Assembly (NCBI GenBank): GCA_022036555.1
Contig: CM039128.1
Coordinates: 21,592,171-21,656,170, forward strand
Reading direction: 5' to 3'
Origin: Microstegium vimineum
Taxonomy: Eukaryota; Streptophyta; Magnoliopsida; Poales; Poaceae
DNA: 64,000 nt
Of this stretch, positions 21,881 through 31,400 are shown piece by piece. Below the pieces are notes generated by a model. That model was not told the DNA's origin. It searched no databases and saw only the letters and a program-made list of their open reading frames with translations. The position numbers were made by a program, and so were the translations under genes. How positions within the stretch are numbered: the stretch's first letter is position 1; each line of letters opens with the position of its first letter.

Positions 21881-22324
21881 TCCCTCTATTTCAACCGTTT
21901 TCGCTGAGGTTTCTCAAGGGATTTTGCTCCTACCAATTCTAGGGTTTCTCAAGGGCTGAAAGCAAGGTCTCTAGGACTAGTTGTGACAAGTGTGCATATA
22001 CCCACTTTCCTAAACTCTCCTAGATCAAGCTACTAACCTCATACCCCTCTTTATAGTACGGTCAAAGGAAAAACAAAGGCCCTAGCTATACTTAGTGCCC
22101 TTCTCAACCTTATGGCACTAAGAACTAGCCTAGTCTTCGTGTGTATCTCCATCCTTTGCAACCGAAACGATTTCCATCTTGGGGGCATGAATATCCATTA
22201 AGCCCATTCAAAATACATCACTCATGACCTAACATATATGACTTTGTCTCTGCAAAACACACGTTAGTCATAGTGATCTAGTATTGTCGTTAATCGGCTA
22301 AACACAAGGATCCATGATTCTACA

Positions 22325-23536
22325 GGTCGCCAGCCAAGAAGAGTATAGAAATTTGCCAACAAACATGCGACAGTTGCATGATTATTACATCATAGATAGT
22401 AACAGTAAAGACAAGAATGCAACCTTTGAAGTATGCATCCCTCCATGTTTTATTTTTAATCATCCTGAAGAAGTTGTGCATATTATTGATTATGTAGACC
22501 TCTTTCAACTCTTTCAACGACGCTCGATGGATGTGCAGATTATGATGTTATGGACTATGTAAGTACCATACCCTAACAATGTTATAATAAACTACGTGAT
22601 CTGCATTTGAATATATCCATGCATGTTTATTTTGCAGGTCTGTAGCAAAATTTTGCCTTCAAAAACGAAATAGCAATTTTGACTTCTTGGACCCCATCTA
22701 TGTAAATGAGACAACATGCAAAGCCGGTCTTCAAGATCCGTATGTCTCAGCAAGTTTGAAGATAGAGTTTGAAAGAATGTTCTCAGTCGGCAAAACAAAC
22801 GCACTGCTAACCTACAATTGCGAGTATGTGTTCTCGACCCTTACTTGATATATCATTCAATAACATGAACTTTGTGATTGCAGCAACCATTACGTCCTCG
22901 TAGATATAAGTCTTAAAAATTCAACTATCGAGGTGTGGGACTCAAAAAAAAGAAGCCACTTAAACTTATCGAACCCCTAGTCAAAGTGCTAAATATGTAA
23001 GTGAACCCAATATCACCACACTTTTCAATCACATATGATATTGTAATTAATAATGTCCTGAGCCTTCACACTTCATTTACATTGTCACATAGAATGAAGG
23101 CGTTACCTGATTGGAGAAATGTGGAGCCTAAGATGCAAAAGAAATGGAGAGAACCATTCAGAGCGGAGTATATGAAGAAGGTCAAGGCCCTAGATCAACC
23201 AATGGGGAACAACGAATGCGGGTTCTATGTGATGTGGGCAATGCTTTGCTACTTTGGCGCAAAACTAGGAATAGGAGATGACATGGTAGGTACGCGTCGC
23301 ATTTTAATTCTATTGTTGTCTTACGTATGTGCATCTCAATATCATCTTGTATCAATTTACAGCGCAAAGATCAGGGTCACAATAGGTTGGTGGATTTTGA
23401 GATAAGAGGATTTCAAGAGGAGATAGCAGCTCTTATTCTGGACGACATAGTGTATAGAAAAGGATGTCTACCCATTGTGAAGAGTAAGAACTTCAAGAAG
23501 AACTATGGAAAAGACCGCCTCGAAAGGCTATTGTAA
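22325..23536 (+). pseudogene. Ulp1-like (C48) cysteine protease gene carried by a CACTA element
   Basis: Five exon blocks with GT-AG borders: 22325-22559, 22638-22823, 22884-22996, 23093-23285 and 23363-23536 (stop TAA). The catalytic pattern of the Ulp1/SUMO-protease fold can be read: His in NHYVLVDI (exon 3), Asp in IEVWDS (exon 3), then Gln and Cys in DQPMGNNECGFYVMW (exon 4). An A tract at 22944-22951 has eight As; one more would keep the frame, so the following codons (PLKLIEPLVKV) are shifted, and I call it a pseudogene. The N terminus is missing at the Copia-2 junction. Ulp1-like genes are known cargo of plant CACTA and Mutator-like elements; their role there is not settled. Confidence 0.72.
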
Positions 23537-23774
23537 TACGACAATTAATTCGATACTTTAAGTTTTGTTTGGATGTTTTGTAATAATTATTATAAATGTG
23601 TGATGGGTTTGTATTGTCGCTAGTCCACAACAACCTTCAATTCACATCGATATCAAATGGTTCGATAGCAAACACCTCCACGATCTCCCACCCCACCACC
23701 TCTACCATAAACCCTAAACCAGAAACCCCAAATGAAAATAAAACAATTAAAAAAATGCAATTTTAAAAAATAAT

Positions 23775-23990
23775 ATCACTGCCGGTTGGGGTGCCAAACC
23801 GACAGTGATGGCTCAAGCATCACTGCAAACCGGCAGTGATGAGCATCACTGCCGGTTGATGCTTGAGCCATCACTGTCGGTTTGACATAACCGGCAGTGA
23901 TGGCATGAGCTCACCATTGTCGATTTGCCAGTGCCGGTTCAAAAACCGTCACTGAAGGAAGTTTTGAACCGGCACTGTTTGCCGTTTCTG
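23775..23990. repeat. Subterminal repeats of CACTA B
   Basis: CACTGCCGGTT and its complement AACCGGCAGTG occur repeatedly in both orientations next to the element terminus. Confidence 0.7.
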
Positions 23991-24000
23991 TAGTAGCGTG

Positions 24001-25195
24001 GGTTCGGCCAAGCTCACGACAGGGTGGTCAGGTGGGACGCACGGGAGGCCCTTGTAGGCGTCGAGCTCCCAGAGCTCGGTGCAATCCATCACGCCATGCA
24101 TCCTGAACTCACTCTACCATGGCGTCATCTTCGTCATCGTCCATCCTCAGCGTCCAGGTGTGGACAGCATAGGCGTGGCGAGAAGATTCACCGCCGCCAG
24201 TGCCACACTGCCACCACCACAAGAGCAGCGGGGGCAGATGTCGACGAACTTGAGCGCGTCGCCGCCGGCGGTGGCTCACACGTTCCGGTTCCGGTTCCGG
24301 TTCCATGACCAGCCCAAGCCCCCAGAGAGTTCCATGGGGAGCCGAAGATATTGCAGCGTGGGACTGTCCTTCAACACGTCGTCGTCGCAGATCACCATGA
24401 TGCCGCGCGACAAGTGCACCCAGCAGAGCCGTCGGTCGCCGACAGGGACGACGACGGCGTTCCACACCGAAGGAACCCGTTCCCAGAAGAACTCACCGGC
24501 GTCGTTTTCGACGACGTCGGTGTAGCTGATCGGAACACGCTTGACGCTCCACTCGCCGGAACGGAACAGGCAGAGCTCGGGGACCGGCCGCGGCGCTCGG
24601 AGCTCTACCACCACGATCTCGTCGTCGTCCTCGCCACGGCGCGCGCCGTAGGAGGTCGAGGGCAGAACCAGCCATCCATCGACACAAAGGCTTCTTCCCG
24701 TACTCCTCAGCCTCGTAACAAGGCGGCAGAAGCCACAACGACGGCGGTCGTCGGCGGTCCGTAGCGGCGGCGGCGACATCGCCCGCGTTGTAGACGAAGT
24801 GGTCGGTCGTACTGTAGCGGTAGCCAGATCGTACTGCTTTTCTTACAAACGGACACGGATGAGCAAAGTGTCGACGTCCGCCACGAGCCCACGACCACCG
24901 CATAATCGTAATAATGTTCCTCCACCACTTCGCCGCCGTCGGGAAACTGGATGCGTACGATCGGAGTTGCCAGCGGCGGCTCTTTGACGCGGAGGGAGAC
25001 TTAGATCATGTGGCCGATGCTGGTGCAGTGGTGCGGCCGGCCGCCATTGTCTTGGCGTCGTCGGCCACCGACACCAAGTCGTCGAGGCTGCAATACTGCT
25101 CGAACACCACCCACCGTGGGTAGGTGGAGGAGGACGACGACGAACCTGCAGAGGTAGGAGGTTGCCGCGCCGTTTGGGCTTCAATGGTCGCTGTC
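24001..25195 (-). pseudogene. DUF1618-family gene remnant
   Basis: On the minus strand, pieces in changing frames match the cereal DUF1618 layout. These are YPRWVVFEQYCSLDDLVS (near 25110), the ADDAKTMAAGRTTAPASAT segment, FVYNAGDVAAA, VPVGDRRLCWVHLSRGIM with LPMELSGGL (ORF 24779-24276), then LKFVDICPRCSCGG, CTELWELDAYKGLP and HPVVSLAEP next to 24001. At least three frame changes and stops are present. The CACTA B end lies immediately after VVSLAEP, so the transposon appears to have inserted into the 3' coding end. DUF1618 proteins have no established biochemical function. Confidence 0.72.
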
Positions 25196-25270
25196 GTCGC
25201 CGCTCAACGTTGGTCTGCCGAAATCTATATCTATCTATCTATATATATCTACACCTAATATGGAAAAGTT

Positions 25271-25302
<32 letters not shown>

Positions 25303-26180
25303 AAATATGGAAAAGTTAATGATAGAAACTCTTTATTATTAATAAGGTATATGATATATATAGAAAAAGAATTTTTAGGTTCATGAATTTGGGTCACAAA
25401 CACGATCTAATATGTTTAGAAATCATACTCTATATTATGCTATAGAAGAGATATTCCTAGATATAAGTTAAATCACACAGAAAAGAATCCTAATTCACAT
25501 GAGATGGACTTTTTAGGGATTTTTCTCCCTGCCGTGTCCGTTTGCTACTCTTGCTTCTTTTTCCATGTTGCACTTGATTTCTGTCCCTGCCTTGTGTTTC
25601 TCTTCTTACTTTCTTTTTCTTTTCCAATTTACCCAATATGGTTTGACATTGGATTCCGTATCACACTTTCCTTTCAAATTTTTCTTTCATGTACTACAAT
25701 CAGTTTTGGTATTGGACTCCGTATTTTGTTTGGAATTGTACTCTGTATCATGTAAAAAGGAGCTAGAAATTTTGTTTTATCACGTTCCGTTATGTATTCT
25801 ACAACGGGCTAAAAATGTATACATCACATATGTATGTTTAGCCCATGCATGCATATTGACGTTAAGAATTTTGTTTACGATAATATAAATAATATTTACG
25901 AGAACATGCACTAATAATATTTACGACAATTTGAACTATAAAAATAATATTTTATGACAATTCTATATTATGAATTCTCCATTGACATAACTTACATTGA
26001 TTTTACGATAAAAATAGATACTATAAATATAAGTATTTGTGAGATTTATTTATTGTTGACGACAAAAACTAATAAAAAATGGTCGAAAGTACGGTAACAT
26101 CAGCAGCATATGTTACATCATGCTTACGAGGAATTATGTTTACAATAATACTAATAATATTTACTAGATATTTCACATTT
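25196..26180. other. AT-rich intergenic DNA with a TA microsatellite
   Basis: An (AT)n/(CTAT)n stretch lies at about 25226-25302. The rest is AT-rich with recurring AATAATATTTACGA-like words (25880-26165). The hydrophobic ORF at 25504-25755 has no recognisable domain and looks like chance. Confidence 0.5.
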
Positions 26181-26184
26181 TCCT

Positions 26185-26696
26185 CGTTGAATGCGTCGTC
26201 CTGTCCTCCATGTGGATCTCCCCGGGTGAAAACCCAACACCGGTGTATCTGGTAGGTGATGATGGCGTCTTTGGATGGCATATGCTCGTTGGAGACGTCG
26301 CTTTTGGATGATCCCATGGATTGTCGGATTTGTTGCCGAATTGGTTTTGGTAGGTCCCTTGCAGGTGCACCAAGAGCTTCATTCCGTTGCCAGGTTACAG
26401 TATCCGGAATCTCCAATGGCGGTTGACGTCCTATGTTTTTTCAGTATTTTCTTGATTTGCTAGACGTGTTTTGGTGTCGATTTGTGACTTGGTGGTTATA
26501 CCAGTGTAAGTTAAAATTTCTTATTGGAGATGTAATTTTTTCATGAGTTTTGTTTTACCTGATCCAGTGTACTCAGGTGACGTAGGTCTTACCTGTTTCA
26601 CTGGATGTTCGATGTAATAATGTGGCATGATGTATCCTCGAGAGAGGATGACTGAAGCCGAAAATATAAATTTCCTTTATCTAAAAAAATTATAAA
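26185..26696 (+). other. Possible 5'-truncated LINE-like 3' end
   Basis: A moderately GC-rich stretch with the word CCGGGTGAAAACCC is followed by T-rich sequence and ends CCTTTATCTAAAAAAATT, resembling the 3' tails of plant L1-type elements as I remember them. AATAATATTTAC occurs on both sides (about 26150 and 26704) but is also a local repeat word, so it is weak as a target duplication. Confidence 0.25.
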
Positions 26697-26724
26697 TTTC
26701 ACCAATAATATTTACAAAAAATTC

Positions 26725-27480
26725 TACATTATGACAGCGCGCCGCCGCCGATGCTGGGAAGCCTGGGCTGCCTTCTGCTCTGATAGCGGCGTGCCAAAAA
26801 GCAGCGCCGACGCAATGTCGGGAAGAACAATGGCGGGAGATCAGGGACCGGAGAGTCGTGGTCCGCTGTCGGCCACACCTGCGGCGTCGACGACTCTCTC
26901 GGCCAACTCCGGGAGGTTTGTGCCGGCGCAGGGGAGCATGAACCTGTCGGAGATGTACGAACGACGTGGAGAGCTCGCTCAGGCACCACTGGCACACCGA
27001 GGCGTCGCACAGCAACAACAACGGCACCACCAGTGCCTCTGCTCCGACGCTCCGACGCGCGCTCCGACACTCCACGGTGTCCACCTGTTGCTCGTGCAGC
27101 TCGGCTCAGTCGATCCCTCTTCCTCCGTGACACGACACTTCTGTTCCCGATGAACCTCTCCAAACGCCACCGCTGGGGTCGCAACACCATAAAGACCGTC
27201 GGTGAGGAGGAGTACGTACGAGAGATGTTTACGGCTACTTACCTCGGTCGCTTGCTTCTGCTGACCGTATATGAATGGTGGAAACCGTAACGTACTCAAC
27301 GATGGACCCATGGAGTCACCGCCGTCGCCGCCTCCGTAGGCACTCCGGGGAGCCGGCCAGGACCACGCATTCCGCGGCTCCGGCGGCGCCACACGATGTG
27401 GTACTGCAGTCTCCCTCGACAAGACTGCCGACTACGTGCGTTCCTCTGCATGCAGTCTGCACGTAGGTGCAGCCCAGCCA
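26725..27480. other. GC-rich block, unrecognised
   Basis: High GC with overlapping open frames on both strands (longest minus 27190-26729, 153 aa). No frame gives a domain I recognise. It could be a decayed gene fragment carried by a transposon or a GC-rich 5' region. Confidence 0.3.
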
Positions 27481-27879
27481 ATTGAGAAATTAGGAAGCGC
27501 AGTGATCAGGGGTGTGCTATCCAATCCAATTAGGACCCATCAAAGGTAAGAATCACGGAATTGAATTCCCTTAATTATAAGTGAAAACATAAATTTGGGC
27601 GTGGTCTGTGCGCTTGCCGCTGGATTGTGCCGGCGGTCTGGTCCGTGGGTTGGGTCCGGCTACAGAATTAGATAGTCTGTAGCCAGCTGCGGTACAACAC
27701 TTCTGTCGGGTACAAAGGTAAGGGGTACCCTAAACCCTTCGATAATTTAACGTTAAACATAGCAACCATTTTTAAGACAGGGGCAACCAACCGCCCAAGC
27801 CAGCAAAGAAGGGTCCACCACACGAAGGCCCCCTGCACTGGCGATACCGACCAGTCGTGGGCCGGCCTGCTTCTGGAAA

Positions 27880-28144
27880 AATGACGGACCTGGGGTCGAA
27901 CGAATGACCCCTTCGCCTCCACCTCGACGCCGAATGACGGACCAGGGGTCGGACGAACGACCCCTCCGCCTCCACCTCGACGCCGAATGACGGACCTGGG
28001 GTCGAACGAACGACCCCTCCGCCTCCATCTCGACGCCGAATGACGGACCAGGGGTCGAACGAACGACCCCTCCGCCTCCACCTCGACGCCGAATGACGGA
28101 CCAGGGGTCGAACGAACGACCCCTCCGCCTCCATCTCGACGTCT
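27880..28144 (+). repeat. 53-bp tandem repeats, five copies (5' LTR)
   Basis: Units start AATGACGGACC and each contains GGGGTCGAACGAACGACCCC or a close variant, an inverted repeat with an AACGAA spacer. Unit starts are 27880, 27933, 27986, 28039 and 28092. Confidence 0.92.
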
Positions 28145-28734
28145 CTGACTCCGCCTCTACTCTAACCGACGGAAAGGGGACGAACGAACGACCCCCGGAC
28201 AGGAAGCTCGATCAGCCCAACTGCTTCCGATATGGGTTAAAGGGAATCCGCCTAACACCATGAGCGCCCACGACCGCAGTCAAATTCATCAACTCTCCGC
28301 CATGTCCCGGACCTCCGTCAACTGTGCTGCCACTGTAACCACATCGCGAGTACGGACTTCAGAAGCGCCCCTCGAGACGTGAATAGGACGGCCCTCGACG
28401 ACGTCTTCAGGGATACGACAAAGCCACGCAGGGCTCGACCCCTCCCCTCGACCGGGGGGCTCGACCCTACCTCCAACCACTTCGGTATGGGGCCCGTCCC
28501 ATCTGCTCCGTCCCACTTCAACTGTGGGACTCGCGCCAGTCTACGGAAGGATGACCCTGCCGCGCCGCAACGTGCCGCGGCGACTTGTCTACTGTCACCA
28601 CGCCCCAGAGCGCCGGAAGGACGGGAAGGCCACGCCGCCACAGTGATCGACGTCCCTTCGCCAACACTATGCCACGGACATGCCTCCCATGCTACAACAG
28701 TTTAGGACCCTGTACTCTTGGGCCCCCCTTGGTC

Positions 28735-28742
28735 TATAAAAG
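28735..28742 (+). promoter_or_regulatory. TATA box of the Tat 5' LTR
   Basis: TATAAAAG about 590 bp downstream of the tandem repeats. The 3' LTR has lost this segment. Confidence 0.65.
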
Positions 28743-29120
28743 GGGGCGCCGAGATAGAAGAAGGGGAGGACGATTTTTTCAGACGACTCCACACTCAGAC
28801 TTCATCTCTAATCCTCACACTCCACACACCCCGTCGCTTGGTCGACCCCTCGAGGAACCAACCGACCGCCTAGGGTAGCCGTGCTAGCCTTAGGCGTCAG
28901 CTCACTCTAAGCAACCCCGTGTAAACCAGCTTGTACCCCCCTGTACGAGCACTTCGGTGCAAGATAATACAAGTCATCCTCCCCCGCTGGACGTAGGGCC
29001 TTCTTTGCCCGAACCAGCATAAATCTTGTGTCCTTCTTGCATCACATCTGGGAGAGGGAGCACGCAATATACAAATTTACTAGCCGGTGGACTTGACCCC
29101 CGGGTCATAACACCGACAGT

Positions 29121-29139
29121 TGGCGCGCCAGGTAGGGGG
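29121..29139 (+). other. Primer-binding site of the Tat element
   Basis: TGGCGCGCCAGGTAGGGGG begins two bases after the LTR and starts with the TGG complementary to a tRNA CCA end. This form is common in grass Tat elements; the tRNA is not assigned. Confidence 0.65.
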
Positions 29140-29175
29140 CTTTGCGTGTCGATCAACTCCGAACTACTCTCTCAG

Positions 29176-31400
29176 ATGGATTCCACGATCCCATCACTTC
29201 CATTCACCACCGTCGTCTGGTTCGGCAGTCTAGGGTTCATATCCACGGGCCAGAGCCACTACATAGTCTTTCCCTTTGCTCGTGGCATGGACGGCAGCAG
29301 CTCCGGTACGCCGAGGCCAAGGAGGATCAGGCGACGATCCCTTCGCTTGCGCCTCTGGCCTGCGATCAGGAGGAGGCGCGAGCGACTCCGACGCACTCGT
29401 CACCATGCGGATTCCGAGACGCCGGATGCTGTTTCCCCGGCCTCAGCTGGCGACACAGTCCCTCCCCTCGGGAGCCTGTTTGACCCATGCTTGCGGGTCG
29501 GGGGTGGGCACCTCTCTGAGTGCGACTTTGGCTCTGTCATATCGTCTCCCCAGAGGGTCCCCGTGGCTTCTCCGACACACTCGACCCCGCCACCACCGTG
29601 TAACCCGTTTTCATACGGGCTTCACAACGGCGCCGGACTCTGTTCTGCCCTCTCAGGTTTGCAGATACAGACACGTTGCGGGTCTCTAGGGACCCTGCCG
29701 CGTGCAACGATCAACCGCGTCACCACCCCTCCACCGGGCGAGCACCCGGAGCCAAGACGAGCCCCGACCTGGGGCATGTTGCGGCGACGCCTGGCGGAGG
29801 AGCGCAGGGGATCTTTCCCCCACTTCTACCACGGCGACCCCGACTCGGACTCTCCCGATGAGGATTACGATCCCACCCGGGAATGCTTCCACCTCGATGG
29901 ACAAGCTGACCCCGAGGACGACGTCGACGACACCGCGGCCACAGATGAAGGAGGAGGGGGCAACGCTACACTAGTTCGAGGGGACGCCGACCCCCCGAGT
30001 CCTGACAAAGCCGATCTACCCCCGGACGTCCAGATCACGCAAGTCCGAGAGCTGCTCGGTAAGCTCGAGGAGGAGCGCTTGCGACTTCAGCAACTCGAGC
30101 ACACCCTCGAGCGAGATCACGGGCACCCACAGGGTGGAGTAGCTCGCGAGCGGGCCCGGGAAGTCCACCGGCAAATCGTCGAGGAGGGGGCAATCGAACC
30201 CCGCGTCTACAACCGCGCCAGCCAAAATGTCGTAGCAGCCGCAATGCTGGTCCGCGACATGCCGGCGCCATCGACACCCCAAGCACGGCGCATCAGGAAC
30301 GAAAACCAGGGGCTTCTCCAAACCGCGGCCGTGCAGTAGGCGGAGAGATCGGCCTCGAGGCGTCGAGGGGCTGCCTCCGAGCGTCAGGAAGTACCCCCTC
30401 AACAAAATCGAGAGGTATCCGTCCACCAGGACAAAGCACCCCAAGGCCAAGTAGAGAGACGACCAGTTCGAGAACGCATCGTTGACGATCGACCGCCGCG
30501 GGTAAACAATCGACGCTGGTACGGTGACACCGAGGCTCGAGGTTACAGCGCTCACCAAGGTGGGCGTTACGACAGCGACGAAGATCGATGTCGGTCACCG
30601 GAGCCACCAGGGCCCCGAGTCTTCGGCAGAACCATCCGGCGAACCGTCCTGCCCGTCCGTTTCCGTCCACCCACCAGCCTGGTCAAGTACAACGGCGAAA
30701 CCAAGCTGGACCTCTGGCTTGCTGATTTCAGGCTGACGTGTCAGCTAGGAGGAGCCGACAATGACCACGTCATCATTCAGCAACTCCCTCTCTTCCTTTC
30801 CGACACCGCTCACAGATGGCTCGAGGAGCTACCCCCGGACTTGATCCAAGACTGGCCCGACCTGGTCAGGATCTTCGAGGGAAACTTCAAAGGCACCTAC
30901 GAGCGGCCAGGAAACTCCTGGGATCTCCGCAGCTGCAAGCAGAAGCCAGGGGAAACCCTCCGCGCCTTCACCCGTCGGTTCTCGAGGCATCGTACCGCAC
31001 TAACCCACATCTCCGACCACGAGGTCATCACGGCGTTCATCGCCGGAACGACCTGCAAGGAGTTGGTGCGGGAGCTGGGACGAAACACCCCCAAGACCGC
31101 CAACGAGCTCATGGACATCATCGCCAACTACGCAGCTGGCGAGGAAGTCGTTGGCGCGTTCTTCTAGATACCTCCAGACAAGGGGAAGGGCAAGGCAGAC
31201 GAGCCCAGGGGCTCTGACAATGGGACCAAGAAGAACAATGGGCCAAAAAGGAACAACAAAGGCAACGGCGGCAAGAAGAAGAAAAAGAAGAACCAGCCGG
31301 GCCGACGCAACGTCGAGCCCGACGTCGAGCCCGACGATCTTGTCGCTGCAGTAGACAAGAAGAAGCCTCGAGGGCCCCCTCCCGACGGGGGCGTCTTCGA
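29176..31400 (+). pseudogene. gag: Tat element gag, with two amber stops
   Basis: I take MDSTIPSLPF at 29176 as start, because the ATG upstream in the same frame lies inside the LTR. The N-terminal half is Arg/Pro/acidic with a helical segment (VRELLGKLEEERLRLQQLEH). A Retrotrans_gag domain follows (TAHRWLEELPPDLIQDW, then EGNFKGTYERPG), then a Lys/Asn-rich basic tract and a Cys/His cluster (CPYHMGPANHRLEDC). The frame is one continuous reading interrupted only by TAG at 30337 and TAG at 31165. Both could derive from CAG. It would be capsid/nucleocapsid if repaired by readthrough; as written it is truncated at 387 codons. Confidence 0.82.

Larger units (their letters stand above)
18603..22324 (-). 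mobile_element. Partial Sirevirus (Copia-2), LTR joined directly to integrase
   Basis: In minus-strand order it has a complete LTR (22324-20652) and then, with no PBS, gag, protease or integrase N terminus, pol sequence from the integrase core to RNase H (20651-18603). There the CACTA A terminus interrupts it. Coding identity to Copia-1 is high. The flanks of the LTR (CATAG at 20647-20651, GGTCG at 22325-22329) do not match, so this is not a simple solo-LTR insertion. Confidence 0.85.
20652..22324 (-). repeat. LTR of Copia-2
   Basis: On the minus strand it starts TGTAGAATCATGG at 22324 and ends GATCCTTTCA at 20652 (1673 bp). Both ends match the Copia-1 LTR ends, and blocks near the start (GATTAACGACAAT, GTGTGTTTTGCAGAG) are shared. 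The middle carries a different palindrome family (see 21405-21880). Confidence 0.88.
22325..24000 (+). mobile_element. CACTA element remnant B with Ulp1-like gene, left part lost
   Basis: The right part carries CACTGCCGGTT/AACCGGCAGTGATG subterminal repeats (about 23775-23980) and ends GCCGTTTCTGTAGTAGCGTG, close to a CACTACTACAGAAACGGC CACTA terminus with a small change in the last bases. The left end is replaced by the Copia-2 LTR. The right end abuts the C-terminal codons of a DUF1618 pseudogene. Confidence 0.65.
27704..29118 (+). repeat. 5' LTR of the Tat element
   Basis: 1415 bp, TGTCGG...CCGACA. It holds five 53-bp tandem repeats (27880-28144) and a TATA box at 28735. The PBS follows at 29121. 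Confidence 0.92.

Noticed and set aside
20652..22324. Simple solo LTR of Copia-2
   Set aside because: The 5-bp flanks (CATAG and GGTCG) differ, and one side is pol of the same family, so a plain solo-LTR insertion does not explain it.
25504..25755. Hydrophobic 83-aa ORF resembling a membrane peptide
   Set aside because: T-rich sequence gives Phe/Leu/Ser codons by composition. There is no start context or family match.
26729..27422. Possible second DUF1618 or other host gene on the minus strand
   Set aside because: I tried all three frames and found no stretch matching a family I know, so it is listed only as an unrecognised GC-rich block.
27668..28134. Repetitive Arg/Ser-rich minus-strand ORFs (EAEGSFVRPLVRHSASRW...), also at 41571-42082
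   Set aside because: They are translations of the 53-bp LTR tandem repeats. They stay open in several frames only because of the repeat composition, and end where the repeats end.
27880..28144. Regular direct repeats with internal palindromes, CRISPR-like at first sight
   Set aside because: Units are contiguous with no unique spacers, the context is a plant LTR and there are no cas genes. This is an LTR tandem repeat.
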